A stretch of 64,000 nucleotides of DNA from Nitrosomonadales bacterium. GTDB taxonomy: Bacteria > Pseudomonadota > Gammaproteobacteria > Burkholderiales > Gallionellaceae. The stretch is taken from NCBI GenBank assembly GCA_023259055.1, contig JAHFQZ010000001.1, positions 310,001 to 374,000 on the forward strand, in the 5' to 3' direction. Position numbers and translations under genes: made by a program. The notes below the pieces were generated by a model. It saw nothing but the letters and a program-made list of their open reading frames with translations, was not told where the DNA came from and searched no databases. Shown here one piece after another: positions 19,331 to 30,377 of this stretch (its first letter is position 1; every line of letters starts with the position of its first letter).

Positions 19331-20050
19331 ATGGCAACAATTGGAAAAGAACTAAAAAAGTGTCGCATGCATTTAGGAATGACATTACCTGAAATGGCGG
19401 CCAGGCTAAACGTCAGCACCACAACGATCGTTAACTATGAAACTGGCAGGCGCGTGCCTGACATAGACTTCCTGATCGATTTTGCTGAAATCTGCGAGCG
19501 GGATTTTATCTTTTGGCTGGGGCAACGCGTCGCGGCGAGCAAATCTGCCGGGGCAGCTGCGGCAAAAGCGCTGCTGGATGCAAATAATGTCGCGCAAGCA
19601 GCCCAACTGGACAAATCTTTTGTTTCTCTACCGCTCTACGATATAAAAGATGCAGCAAATGCAGCTTCGGTGTCCGGCCATGGGCGCGTTACCGATGAAA
19701 TACTGCAATTCAGCGCGACCTGGATCAAACGGGAGCTGAACGCTGAGCCTTCCGATTTGTTCCTGGTCTATATGGATGATGAAAGCATGGAGCCGACGCT
19801 GCGCCCCGGCGACACGATCCTGCTGGACCGGCGCGCCACCAGGCCTGACCGCGAGGGCGTCTACATACTAAGGATGAACGGGGTGCCGCTGGTGAAGCGT
19901 TTGCAGATCCTGCCGGGCGGAATCATCAAGGTTGTCAGCGACAATCCGGCTTACGAGACTTTCACTATTAGCCTGTCCGATATAGATGGCCGGGATTTTG
20001 CCATCCTTGGCCGAGTGGTTTGGGTGGTATGGGCTGGACGCAGGATATAG
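19331..20050 (+). CDS. XRE-S24 (LexA/CI-like) transcriptional regulator
   Basis: A 239-residue protein from the ATG at 19331 (a GTG two codons upstream is possible). The N-terminal helix-turn-helix reads MTLPEMAARLNVSTTTIVNY. A linker rich in alanine follows, then a C-terminal peptidase S24 domain with the catalytic serine in DDESMEPTLRPGDTILLD and the lysine in PLVKRLQI. LexA/CI-type proteins self-cleave at an Ala-Gly bond; I see no obvious Ala-Gly site in the linker, so it may respond to a ligand or not cleave. It is divergent from cheW2 across 180 bases that hold the paired palindromes, so it probably represses the receptor operon and itself. Confidence 0.85.
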   Translation: MATIGKELKKCRMHLGMTLPEMAARLNVSTTTIVNYETGRRVPDIDFLIDFAEICERDFIFWLGQRVAASKSAGAAAAKALLDANNVAQAAQLDKSFVSLPLYDIKDAANAASVSGHGRVTDEILQFSATWIKRELNAEPSDLFLVYMDDESMEPTLRPGDTILLDRRATRPDREGVYILRMNGVPLVKRLQILPGGIIKVVSDNPAYETFTISLSDIDGRDFAILGRVVWVVWAGRRI

Positions 20051-20055
20051 GCACA

Positions 20056-21510
20056 TCACATCAGGATGACGTCATATTGCTCCTGGTTATACATCGTCTC
20101 GACTTGCAGCGAGATCGGTTTGGCGATGAAGTCTGAAAGCTGCGCGAGCGCTTGGGACTCCTCATCGAGAAATAAATCGATTACCTGCTGCGAAGCCATG
20201 ATGCGATATTCGCGGGCGTTGAACTGGCGTGCCTCGCGGACAATTTCGCGCAGGATTTCGTAACACACCGTCTGCGCGGTTTTCACCTCGCCTCGCCCTT
20301 GGCAAGTCGGGCAAGACTCGCACAGCACATGCGCCAGGCTTTCGCGAGTGCGCTTGCGGGTCATCTCGACCAGCCCCAGCGAAGAAAAACCGTTCACGTT
20401 GATGCGCGTATGGTCGCGAGCCAGGGCTTTCTTGAATTCTTCCAGCACTGCATCACGGTGCTCCTGCGTGTCCATGTCGATGAAATCGCAAATGATAATA
20501 CCACCCAGATTACGCAGGCGCAGTTGCCGCGCAATGACTTGCGTTGCTTCAAGATTGGTCTTGAAGATGGTGTCGTCGAAATTGCGCAATCCGACGAAAC
20601 CGCCGGTGTTCACGTCCACGGTGGTCATGGCTTCGGTCTGGTCAATAATGAGATAGCCGCCTGATTTCAGATCAACCCGTTTGGATAAGGCGCGCTCAAT
20701 TTCCTCTTCCACGCCATACAAATCGAACAAAGGGCGCACTCCCGGATAGTGCTCGAGCCGTTCTGCTGCGATGGGATTGTAGGCTTGAGCGAACTCCAGC
20801 ATCCTTTGGTAGGTGCTGCGCGAATCGACCAGAATGCGCGTTGTTTCATGACTGACAAAATCGCGCAGCACACGCAAGCTGATGTCGAGTTCCTGATAAA
20901 GCAGTTGCGGGGCACTGGCGGTTTTCGCGGCAGTTTGTAAATTCCCCCAAAGCTTGTCCAGATAGGCGATATCGGCATCGAAATCCAGCTCCACTGATGC
21001 CTCCGCCACGGTACGGATGATGTAGCCGCCCTGATGCTCAGGCGTCAATGCAGTTTGCAGCCTGGCGCGCAACGCATCGCGCTGCTCCTCGCTTTCAATG
21101 CGCTGCGACACGCCGATGTGGGTCTCTTGCGGCAGGTACACCAGCAGGCGTCCGGCGATACTGAGCTGCGTGGATAGCCGCGCGCCCTTGCTGCCGAGAG
21201 GCTCCTTGATGGCTTGCACCAGCAGGTTCTGCCCTTCAAAAAGAATTTTTTCTATCGGCTTGGCTGCATCACCGTTATTGCTGTTTTCCCAGATATCGGC
21301 AACATGCAGAAATGCCGAGCGCTCCAGGCCGATGTCGATAAATGCAGACTGCATGCCCGGCAGCACGCGTTTGACCTTGCCAAGATAAACGTTGCTGACC
21401 ATACCGCGATTGCTGCCGCGCTCGATGTGTAAGTCCTGCACTGCGCCCAGCTGCATCACTGCAACCCGGGTTTCCTGCGGGGTGACGTTGATAAGTATAT
21501 CTTCGCTCAT
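20056..21510 (-). CDS. rng: Ribonuclease G
   Basis: A 484-residue endoribonuclease of the RNase E/G family that matures the 16S rRNA 5' end and degrades mRNA. N-terminal S1 domain (VYLGKVKRVLPGMQSAFIDIG), sensor and catalytic DNase I-like region with VDVNTGGF and ICDFIDMD, and the zinc-link CESCPTCQGRG. It has the RNase G length without the long RNase E scaffold tail. Its ATG overlaps the maf stop. It converges on the S24 regulator with five bases between. Confidence 0.96.
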   Translation of the reverse strand: MSEDILINVTPQETRVAVMQLGAVQDLHIERGSNRGMVSNVYLGKVKRVLPGMQSAFIDIGLERSAFLHVADIWENSNNGDAAKPIEKILFEGQNLLVQAIKEPLGSKGARLSTQLSIAGRLLVYLPQETHIGVSQRIESEEQRDALRARLQTALTPEHQGGYIIRTVAEASVELDFDADIAYLDKLWGNLQTAAKTASAPQLLYQELDISLRVLRDFVSHETTRILVDSRSTYQRMLEFAQAYNPIAAERLEHYPGVRPLFDLYGVEEEIERALSKRVDLKSGGYLIIDQTEAMTTVDVNTGGFVGLRNFDDTIFKTNLEATQVIARQLRLRNLGGIIICDFIDMDTQEHRDAVLEEFKKALARDHTRINVNGFSSLGLVEMTRKRTRESLAHVLCESCPTCQGRGEVKTAQTVCYEILREIVREARQFNAREYRIMASQQVIDLFLDEESQALAQLSDFIAKPISLQVETMYNQEQYDVILM

Positions 21511-22127
21511 GGTGTGGGGTAATCGAAGCGTTGCAGCAACTGCACGGTTTCAAACAGCGGCAAGCCCATCACACCGGAATAGCTTCCGGCAATGTGTTCT
21601 ATGAAAGCCCCTGCATATCCCTGGATGGCATAACCGCCTGCCTTGTCCCTGTATTCATGGGTTAACAGATAGCGACGGATACGCTCTTCGCTGAGTGTGA
21701 TGAATCGCACCGTGGAAACCGAGAGCGCGATTTCGACATGCTCGTTTAGCGCGATTGCAACCGCGCTCAGCACTCGATGCTCCCGCCCAGAAAGCTGACT
21801 CAGCATCGCGGCGGCCTGTTCGTCATTGTCCGGTTTGCCCAGAATCCTGCCGTCTACCGTGACGGTGGTATCGGCGGCCAGCACCGGGAACGAAGGAAGG
21901 TTACGCAGCCTGAGCATGGCGTAACCCGCTTCAGCCTTGGCAAGGCTAACCCGCTGCACATAATCCTCCGGTTGCTCACCGGCACGGGGGGTTTCATCTA
22001 CATCCACATTGCGGCGCGGATCGGAACGCAACAACAGCATCTCGAAATTGACGCCTATCTGTTTAAGCAGCTCGCGGCGGCGCGGACTCTGCGAGGCAAG
22101 GTAAATACGTGGTTTGATAATTCTCAT
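21507..22127 (-). CDS. maf: Maf family nucleoside triphosphate pyrophosphatase
   Basis: A 206-residue house-cleaning enzyme that hydrolyses dTTP/UTP-type or modified nucleotides (YhdE-like). Motifs: LASQSPRRRELLKQIG at the start, VLAADTTVTVDGRILGKP in the active site, and DKAGGYAIQGYAGAFIEHIAGSYSGVMGLPL. The length is typical. It is coupled to rng by a four-base overlap; maf-rng is a standard pair in betaproteobacteria. Confidence 0.95.
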   Translation of the reverse strand: MRIIKPRIYLASQSPRRRELLKQIGVNFEMLLLRSDPRRNVDVDETPRAGEQPEDYVQRVSLAKAEAGYAMLRLRNLPSFPVLAADTTVTVDGRILGKPDNDEQAAAMLSQLSGREHRVLSAVAIALNEHVEIALSVSTVRFITLSEERIRRYLLTHEYRDKAGGYAIQGYAGAFIEHIAGSYSGVMGLPLFETVQLLQRFDYPTP

Positions 22128-22149
22128 AAGATCACCCGCTAAAAACTTC

Positions 22150-22229
22150 TTTCCGCAGATTATATGGATTAGCGCAGATTAAGTGTGCGACATGATCAAT
22201 CTGCGTGAATCTGCGTAATCTGCGGATAA
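22150..22229. repeat. CGCAGATTA palindromic repeat element, copy 1
   Basis: CCGCAGATTA (22153-22162) and TAATCTGCGG (22216-22225) are perfect complements, with further CGCAGATT / AATCTGCG units nested inside. A better-kept copy occurs at 50514-50584. It fills the gap between maf and rlmH. It looks like a REP-type or MITE-like dispersed element. Confidence 0.75.
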
Positions 22230-22235
22230 GTTTTT

Positions 22236-22706
22236 TCATTCGCGATGGTAGGGGTGATTGTGCAACAAGTTGTATGCCCGATACAACTGCTCGGCAAGCA
22301 GCACCCGCACAAAAGCGTGTGGCAGGGTAAACGCGGACAAGGCCAGCAGTTGCTGCACAGCCAGTTTCACGGAATCGTGCAGGCCGTCCGCGCCGCCGAT
22401 AATGAACGCCACATCCCGCCCTTCACGCATCCAGCCCTGCATCTGTGCGGCAAATTGCCTGGTGGTCGGCTGTGCGCCGTGCTCATCCATCGCGATGCGC
22501 AGACAATTTTGCGGCAGTGCGGCCAGGATGCGTTGTGCTTCAGATTCCATGATCTGCGCCGTCGTCTTGCCGGTGGTGCGAGGTTCGGGCTTTACCTCCA
22601 CCAGCTCGATTTTTGACTCGCGCGGCATGCGCTTGGCGTATTCGTTAAAGCCGGCCGTGATCCAGTCCGGCATCTTGTGGCCAACGGATACGATAATGAG
22701 TTTCAT
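22236..22706 (-). CDS. rlmH: 23S rRNA pseudouridine-1915 N3-methyltransferase RlmH
   Basis: A 156-residue SPOUT-family methyltransferase acting on the ribosome. Start MKLIIVSVGHKMPDWI at 22706; the open frame runs upstream to 22901 but only through non-family sequence overlapping rsfS. The knot motif VAFIIGGADGLHDSVK and the signature end LYRAYNLLHNHPYHRE are present. It follows rsfS by 34 bases, the usual order. Confidence 0.96.
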   Translation of the reverse strand: MKLIIVSVGHKMPDWITAGFNEYAKRMPRESKIELVEVKPEPRTTGKTTAQIMESEAQRILAALPQNCLRIAMDEHGAQPTTRQFAAQMQGWMREGRDVAFIIGGADGLHDSVKLAVQQLLALSAFTLPHAFVRVLLAEQLYRAYNLLHNHPYHRE

Positions 22707-22740
22707 TCTGGAAACTGCAGGAGTACTGCGCGGCGCGCCC

Positions 22741-23103
22741 TTACTTGGGAGATTTCGCCAGCTTCGGGCGCGCCGCCTGCGCCTTGCTCCATAGCTCTTC
22801 GAGGTTGTAATACTCGCGGACGGCAGGCTGCATGATATGCACCAGCACTTCGCCCAGGTCAACCAGTATCCACTCGCCGCTTTCTTCCCCTTCGCGGCCA
22901 TAAATCTGCTCGCCGCGCTCCTTGAGCTTGGCTACGACGTTATCGGCAAGCGCCTTGGTTTGCCGCGTGGATTGTGCGCTGGCGATGACCATGCACTCGA
23001 ACATAGTGCTGAGCTTGCTGGTGTCAATTACGGTGATGTTATTGGCCTTGATTTCTTCGAGCGCGTCGACAACGGCCTGGGTCTTTTTTTTGGTAGTCAG
23101 CAT
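22741..23103 (-). CDS. rsfS: Ribosomal silencing factor RsfS
   Basis: A 120-residue protein that binds L14 and blocks subunit joining in starvation. Family motifs: VDALEEIKANNITVIDTSKLS, QSTRQTKALADNV, GREGEESGEWILVDLGEVLVHIM and REYYNLEELW. Start ATG at 23103, which overlaps the nadD 3' end by seven bases; the frame open to 23280 lies inside nadD and is not used. Confidence 0.95.
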   Translation of the reverse strand: MLTTKKKTQAVVDALEEIKANNITVIDTSKLSTMFECMVIASAQSTRQTKALADNVVAKLKERGEQIYGREGEESGEWILVDLGEVLVHIMQPAVREYYNLEELWSKAQAARPKLAKSPK

Positions 23104-23756
23104 GGTTTGTATAAGTGATGTTGAAGAATATAGTTGGCCACCGTGTTGGGCAGCAGGTAGCGTATCGTGCGGTTTTCCGCAACGCGGTTGCGTATCAGCG
23201 TAGCTGAGATTTCCAGCTTGGGTATGACCAGCTCGAGAACCCCGCCGTTTGGGTGCTGCGACAAGGCATCCACTGAACACAGGCGTTGTTGATAGTGCAG
23301 GCGCAATTTCGCCGGCGCGTTGTGGATGCGCTCTTCAATCGTAAAGCCGGGGCGATAACCGACCACGATGTGCGCCAACTCGAATAATTGCTCCCATTCA
23401 TGCCAGGTATGCAATTGCAGGAATGCATCGCCGCCCATCAGCAGGCACAGCGGCTGTGCCGCGCCCAGCTCGGCGCGCAGTTCGCGCAGCGTGTTCACCG
23501 TAAAGCACGGCGTGGTTTGCCTGACTTCGCGGTCATCCAGCACGAAAGCTGGCTGATCGGCGATTGCCAGCTGCACCATCGCGCTGCGGTGATGCGCGGG
23601 CACCAGCGGTGCATCGCGGTGCGGCGGCATGCCAGTGGGGATGAAACGGATCTGCCGGAGATTGGCGAGCTCCAGCATTTCTTCGGCGAGGCGCAGATGT
23701 CCGTAATGAATCGGGTCAAACGTGCCTCCCAAAATGCCGATAGGTTGATTGCTCAC
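23097..23756 (-). CDS. nadD: Nicotinate-nucleotide adenylyltransferase
   Basis: A 219-residue enzyme making deamido-NAD from NaMN and ATP. Nucleotidyltransferase motif GILGGTFDPIHYGHLRLA with the HxGH histidines, FIPTGMPPHR, GGDAFLQLHTWHEW, and the C-terminal ISATLIRNRV. The start ATG is at 23756. Order nadD-rsfS-rlmH-(repeat)-maf-rng on one strand is conserved in related bacteria. Confidence 0.95.
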   Translation of the reverse strand: MSNQPIGILGGTFDPIHYGHLRLAEEMLELANLRQIRFIPTGMPPHRDAPLVPAHHRSAMVQLAIADQPAFVLDDREVRQTTPCFTVNTLRELRAELGAAQPLCLLMGGDAFLQLHTWHEWEQLFELAHIVVGYRPGFTIEERIHNAPAKLRLHYQQRLCSVDALSQHPNGGVLELVIPKLEISATLIRNRVAENRTIRYLLPNTVANYILQHHLYKPC

Positions 23757-23790
23757 TGATTACGATACCTGGGATTTCATTGCAGGACGA

Positions 23791-25059
23791 TTACAACACA
23801 AGGCGGCGAACATCCGCCAGCACTTGCGTGAGAAAAACGGTAAAGCGCACGGCAGACGCGCCGTCGATCACGCGGTGATCGTAAGACAGCGACAGTGGCA
23901 ACATCAGGCGCGGCACGAACTCGCCGTCCTTGTACACCGGTTTCACGCTCGCTCTGGACACGCCTAAAATCGCCACTTCCGGCGCGTTGATGATCGGCGT
24001 GAACGCGGTGCCGCCGATCCCGCCGAGGCTGGATATCGTGAAGCAGCCGCCTTGCATGTCTGCCGCAGCAAGTTTTTTGTCGCGCGCTCTGGCGCTGATC
24101 TCGCCGAGCTCTTTGGCGAGTTGCACGATGCCTTTCCTGTCCACGTCGCGCAGCACCGGCACCATCAGGCCTTCAGGCGTATCCACCGCCACGCCGATGT
24201 GGAAGTATTGCTTGAGTACCAGATTCTCGCCGCTGGCATCCAGCGAAGCATTGAATTCAGGATATTTCTGTAACGCGGCTACGGCTGCCTTGAGCAGGAA
24301 TGCCAGCGGGGTGATTTTGATATTCTGCTTTGCATATTCCTCGCCCAGCTGCTTGCGGAACGCCTCCATTTCGCTGATATCGGCTTCATCGAATTGAGTG
24401 ACGTGCGGAATGCTCACCCAGTTGCGGTGCAAGTTCGCGCCGGAGATTTTCTGGATACGCGACAGCGGTTTGATTTCGACAGCGCCGAATTTGGCAAAGT
24501 CCACTTCCGGCATGGCGAGCACCTGCAAGCCGCTGCCGCCCGCCGCACCGCGCGGCTGGGCAATTGCGGCCTTGACGAAATTCTGCACGTCATCCTTGGT
24601 GACGCGCCCCTTTTCACCGCTGCCTTTGACTTGCGCAACATCAACGCCGAGCTCGCGCGCAAAACGGCGGATCGCGGGGCTGGCGTGTGCTTTTCCGCCA
24701 GTTACTACCGGTTGAATGGTCGTGACTGCCACGGACGCTACGGCGGGCTTGGCTGCTACCGGTGCAACTGCAGGAGCAGCCACTGCGTGATCAGGCTGCG
24801 CGGAAGGCGCGCTCACAGCGTCGCTGCTTTCCAGCAACAGAATCACCGAGTCTTTCGACACTTTATCGCCAACCTTGACCTTCATTTCCTTTATCACGCC
24901 GGAGTATGGCGACGGCACCTCCATCGCCGCTTTGTCGGTTTCCAGCGTGATCAGATTATCTTCCGCGCTGATCGTGTCGCCTGCCTTGACCATCACTTCG
25001 ATGACATTCACGTCCTTGAAGTTGCCGATGTCCGGTACCAGTATTTGTTTGATTGCCAC
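23791..25059 (-). CDS. aceF: Pyruvate dehydrogenase E2, dihydrolipoyl acetyltransferase
   Basis: A 422-residue core subunit. One N-terminal lipoyl domain with the lipoylated lysine in LETDKAAMEVPSP (about K43), an Ala/Pro/Val-rich linker, the E1/E3-binding domain (SPAIRRFARELGVDV..GSGEKGRVTKDDV), and the catalytic domain with YDHRVIDGASAVRF. E. coli has three lipoyl domains; one is common in other proteobacteria. It lies 18 bases after aceE. The E3 gene lpd is not in the window. Confidence 0.96.
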   Translation of the reverse strand: MAIKQILVPDIGNFKDVNVIEVMVKAGDTISAEDNLITLETDKAAMEVPSPYSGVIKEMKVKVGDKVSKDSVILLLESSDAVSAPSAQPDHAVAAPAVAPVAAKPAVASVAVTTIQPVVTGGKAHASPAIRRFARELGVDVAQVKGSGEKGRVTKDDVQNFVKAAIAQPRGAAGGSGLQVLAMPEVDFAKFGAVEIKPLSRIQKISGANLHRNWVSIPHVTQFDEADISEMEAFRKQLGEEYAKQNIKITPLAFLLKAAVAALQKYPEFNASLDASGENLVLKQYFHIGVAVDTPEGLMVPVLRDVDRKGIVQLAKELGEISARARDKKLAAADMQGGCFTISSLGGIGGTAFTPIINAPEVAILGVSRASVKPVYKDGEFVPRLMLPLSLSYDHRVIDGASAVRFTVFLTQVLADVRRLVL

Positions 25060-25077
25060 GTGTATCTCCCCCTGACC

Positions 25078-27744
<2,667 letters not shown>

Positions 27745-27770
27745 GTCTTTACTCCTTCGATATCGCAACG

Positions 27771-28385
27771 TTATTCATTAACAAAGCAAGCAATCGTTTC
27801 CTGCTCGGTAATAATCCACTCGACTTTTACATCTGTTGCTTCCTGCGGAATAAATTCGACGATTTGCAGCGCGAACGCTGCTGCGGCCAGCACGGGGCGT
27901 TGGGGCATGTCAGGGGTCATGCTTGCCAGCAGCTTGTCGTAAAAGCCCCTGCCATAACCCAGCCGCGCACCATCGCGGGCAAACGCCACACCCGGCAGCA
28001 TGGCGAATTCTACCTCATTTAGGTTGTCCAGCCGCTCACAGCGCTCCACAACCGGCTCGCGTATCCCCCACAAGCCTGCCATTAGCTGGTTCTCCAGATC
28101 GTCCACCCAATACAGGTCAAGCTGGTTGGTGTGGTGGTTCACCTTGGGTAAAGCCAGCCGTTTACCTTCCGCCAATGCACGTTCGACCCATAACTCGCTG
28201 GCGAATTCCGCGCCGAAGTTCATATAGCCCAGCACAGTTTCGGCCTGCCGGTATTCATGCAATTGCATCAACCGTTCGGTGATTGCCGTATTTAATACGA
28301 CACGAATATCAGCGGGAAGTTGCTCGCGTTGCGCCAGAATAGTTTTGCGTATGGTTTGCTTAAGCGTTGTTGGCAAAACCGGCAT
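27771..28385 (-). CDS. 5-formyltetrahydrofolate cyclo-ligase
   Basis: A 204-residue enzyme (YgfA/MTHFS family) that recycles 5-formyl-THF to methenyl-THF using ATP. The diagnostic motif is LPGVAFARDGARLGYGRGFYD, and the N-terminus ILAQREQLPADIR is typical. It begins five bases after the ilvA stop and lies ahead of aceE, so it could ride on the ilvA transcript. Confidence 0.93.
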   Translation of the reverse strand: MPVLPTTLKQTIRKTILAQREQLPADIRVVLNTAITERLMQLHEYRQAETVLGYMNFGAEFASELWVERALAEGKRLALPKVNHHTNQLDLYWVDDLENQLMAGLWGIREPVVERCERLDNLNEVEFAMLPGVAFARDGARLGYGRGFYDKLLASMTPDMPQRPVLAAAAFALQIVEFIPQEATDVKVEWIITEQETIACFVNE

Positions 28386-28391
28386 GCGCGA

Positions 28392-29900
28392 TCAACCCAA
28401 AAATAGCCGGTAAGCCGGATTGCCGCTCTCGTCCCAGTAGCGGTAGCCGAGCGTGTCGAGGAAGGTCTTGAGCGCCTTTTTGTCGTGGTGCGGGACTTGC
28501 ATGCCGACCAGCACGCGGCCGTAATCCGCACCGTGGTTGCGGTAGTGGAACAGGCTGATGTTCCAGCTGTGGCTCATGCTGTTGAGGAAGTTCATCAGCG
28601 CGCCGGGGCGCTCGGGGAATTCGAAGCGGAACATGATTTCGTCCTTGACCTCCGGCGCATGGCCGCCGACCAGGTGGCGCAGGTGCAGCTTGGCCATTTC
28701 GTTATCGGAAAGATCCAGCGTGGCCAGTTTGTGGTGCTTCAGCTTGCCCACCAGCTCGGCGGTCTCCGATTCGTTACGTACCTGGATGCCGACAAAGACA
28801 TGCGCCACTTTGGGGTCGTCGTAGCGGTAGTTGAATTCGGTGATGTTGCGCTTGCCGAGCAGGGCGCAGAATTTGCGGAAGCTGCCCGGCGTTTCGGGGA
28901 TCGTGACGGCAAGAATCGCCTCGCGCTTTTCGCCGATGTCGGCGCGTTCCGCGACGAAGCGCAGGCGGTCGAAATTCATGTTCGCGCCGCTGGCGATCGC
29001 GACCAGCGTTTCGCCCTTGAGCTTTTCTCGTGAGGCATACAGCTTGGCTCCGGCGATGGACAGCGCGCCCGCCGGTTCCAATATCGAGCGAGTGTCTTCG
29101 AACACATCCTTGAGTGCGGCGCAGGCGGTGTCGGTGTCCACCAGGATGATTTCATCTACCAGCTTGCGGCACAGGCGGAAGGTTTCCTGCCCGACTTGCT
29201 TGACCGCCACGCCGTCGGCGAACAGCCCGACGTGGTCGAGCGTGACGCGCTTTTTGGCTTTCAGCGAACGATACATGGCATCGGAATCCACCGGTTGCAC
29301 GCCGATGATCTTGATTTCGGGACGCAATTGTTTGACATAGGCCGCCACACCGGAAATCAGCCCGCCGCCACCGATGGCAACGAAGATCGCATGGATCGGC
29401 TGGGTGTGCTGGCGCAAAATCTCCATACCGATGGTGCCTTGTCCGGCGATCACGTCGGGGTCATCATACGGATGCACGAAAGTCATCCGGCTTTGCTGCT
29501 CCAGCTCCAGTGCGTGCTGATAGGCATCGGAATACGAGTCGCCGTGCAGCACCACTTTCGCGCCACGACCGGCCACTGCCTGGATCTTGATCTGCGGCGT
29601 GGTGGTGGGCATCACGATGACAGCCTTGCAGCCCAGTTTTTGCGCCGAGAGCGCCACGCCCTGCGCGTGGTTGCCCGCCGAAGCGGCGATCACTCCATGC
29701 TTGAGTTGCTCCGGCGTGAGCTGCGCCATCTTGTTGTATGCGCCGCGCAGCTTGAAGGAGAACACCGGCTGCATATCCTCGCGCTTGAGCAATACTGTAT
29801 TGCCGATGCGCGCCGACAAATTGGGCGCAGCCTCCAGTGGCGTTTCAACCGCCACGTCATAGACGCGGGCGTTGAGGATGCGTTTCAAATAACCGTTCAT
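28392..29900 (-). CDS. ilvA: Threonine ammonia-lyase, biosynthetic
   Basis: A 502-residue PLP enzyme committing threonine to isoleucine. The PLP lysine is in FSFKLRGAYNKMA, and the glycine loop is AIGGGGLISGVAAYVKQL. Two C-terminal ACT-like regulatory domains (about residues 330-500) are the site of isoleucine/valine control. Start MNGYLKRILNARVYDVAVETPL at 29900; the frame open to 30056 runs through apaG antisense sequence and is not part of the family. Confidence 0.96.
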   Translation of the reverse strand: MNGYLKRILNARVYDVAVETPLEAAPNLSARIGNTVLLKREDMQPVFSFKLRGAYNKMAQLTPEQLKHGVIAASAGNHAQGVALSAQKLGCKAVIVMPTTTPQIKIQAVAGRGAKVVLHGDSYSDAYQHALELEQQSRMTFVHPYDDPDVIAGQGTIGMEILRQHTQPIHAIFVAIGGGGLISGVAAYVKQLRPEIKIIGVQPVDSDAMYRSLKAKKRVTLDHVGLFADGVAVKQVGQETFRLCRKLVDEIILVDTDTACAALKDVFEDTRSILEPAGALSIAGAKLYASREKLKGETLVAIASGANMNFDRLRFVAERADIGEKREAILAVTIPETPGSFRKFCALLGKRNITEFNYRYDDPKVAHVFVGIQVRNESETAELVGKLKHHKLATLDLSDNEMAKLHLRHLVGGHAPEVKDEIMFRFEFPERPGALMNFLNSMSHSWNISLFHYRNHGADYGRVLVGMQVPHHDKKALKTFLDTLGYRYWDESGNPAYRLFLG

Positions 29901-29993
29901 GTTTTGACTTGCGTGAAAAATATTTGCACAGATTAGCATAAAAGTGCGGCGAACCCCTTGCGACATAAGGCAAAATCGGTTCAAATGCCGCGC

Positions 29994-30377
29994 ATGGAAA
30001 AAAATGATCCACATGACATCGATATTCAAACGCGGGTGAATTACCTGCCGGAGCAATCCGATGAATCGGGCAACCGTTTCGTTTTTTCATACACCATCAC
30101 CATCACCAATATCGGTAGCACACCAGCCAGGCTTATCAGCCGTCATTGGGTCATTACCGATGCCGATAATCACGTGCAGGAAGTTCGCGGCCAAGGTGTA
30201 GTGGGTGAACAGCCATTGCTCAATCCGAACCAGAGTTTTGAATACACCAGCGGCACGGTACTAACCACGCAAGTCGGCACAATGCGCGGCAGTTACCAGA
30301 TGCAGACTGATGATGGCTCCGAATTTGAAGTCGATATTCCGCAATTCGTGCTGAGTGTGCCACGTGTTTTACATTAA
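29994..30377 (+). CDS. apaG: ApaG family protein
   Basis: A 127-residue beta-sandwich protein (DUF525). Conserved region: RFVFSYTITITNIGSTPARLISRHWVITD, then VQEVRGQGVVGEQPLLNPNQSFEYTSG and GSYQMQTDDGSEFEVDIPQFVLS. The family binds pyrophosphate-type ligands in some cases, and its cellular role is unclear. ATGs at 29958, 29985 and 29994 are in frame without a good ribosome site; 29994 gives the family length. It overlaps mltA. Confidence 0.92.
   Translation: MEKNDPHDIDIQTRVNYLPEQSDESGNRFVFSYTITITNIGSTPARLISRHWVITDADNHVQEVRGQGVVGEQPLLNPNQSFEYTSGTVLTTQVGTMRGSYQMQTDDGSEFEVDIPQFVLSVPRVLH

Noticed and set aside
22707..22901. N-terminal extension of rlmH (and likewise of rsfS, ilvA and hemF)
   Set aside because: The extensions lie inside neighbouring genes in another frame and are absent from the families; internal ATGs give standard lengths.
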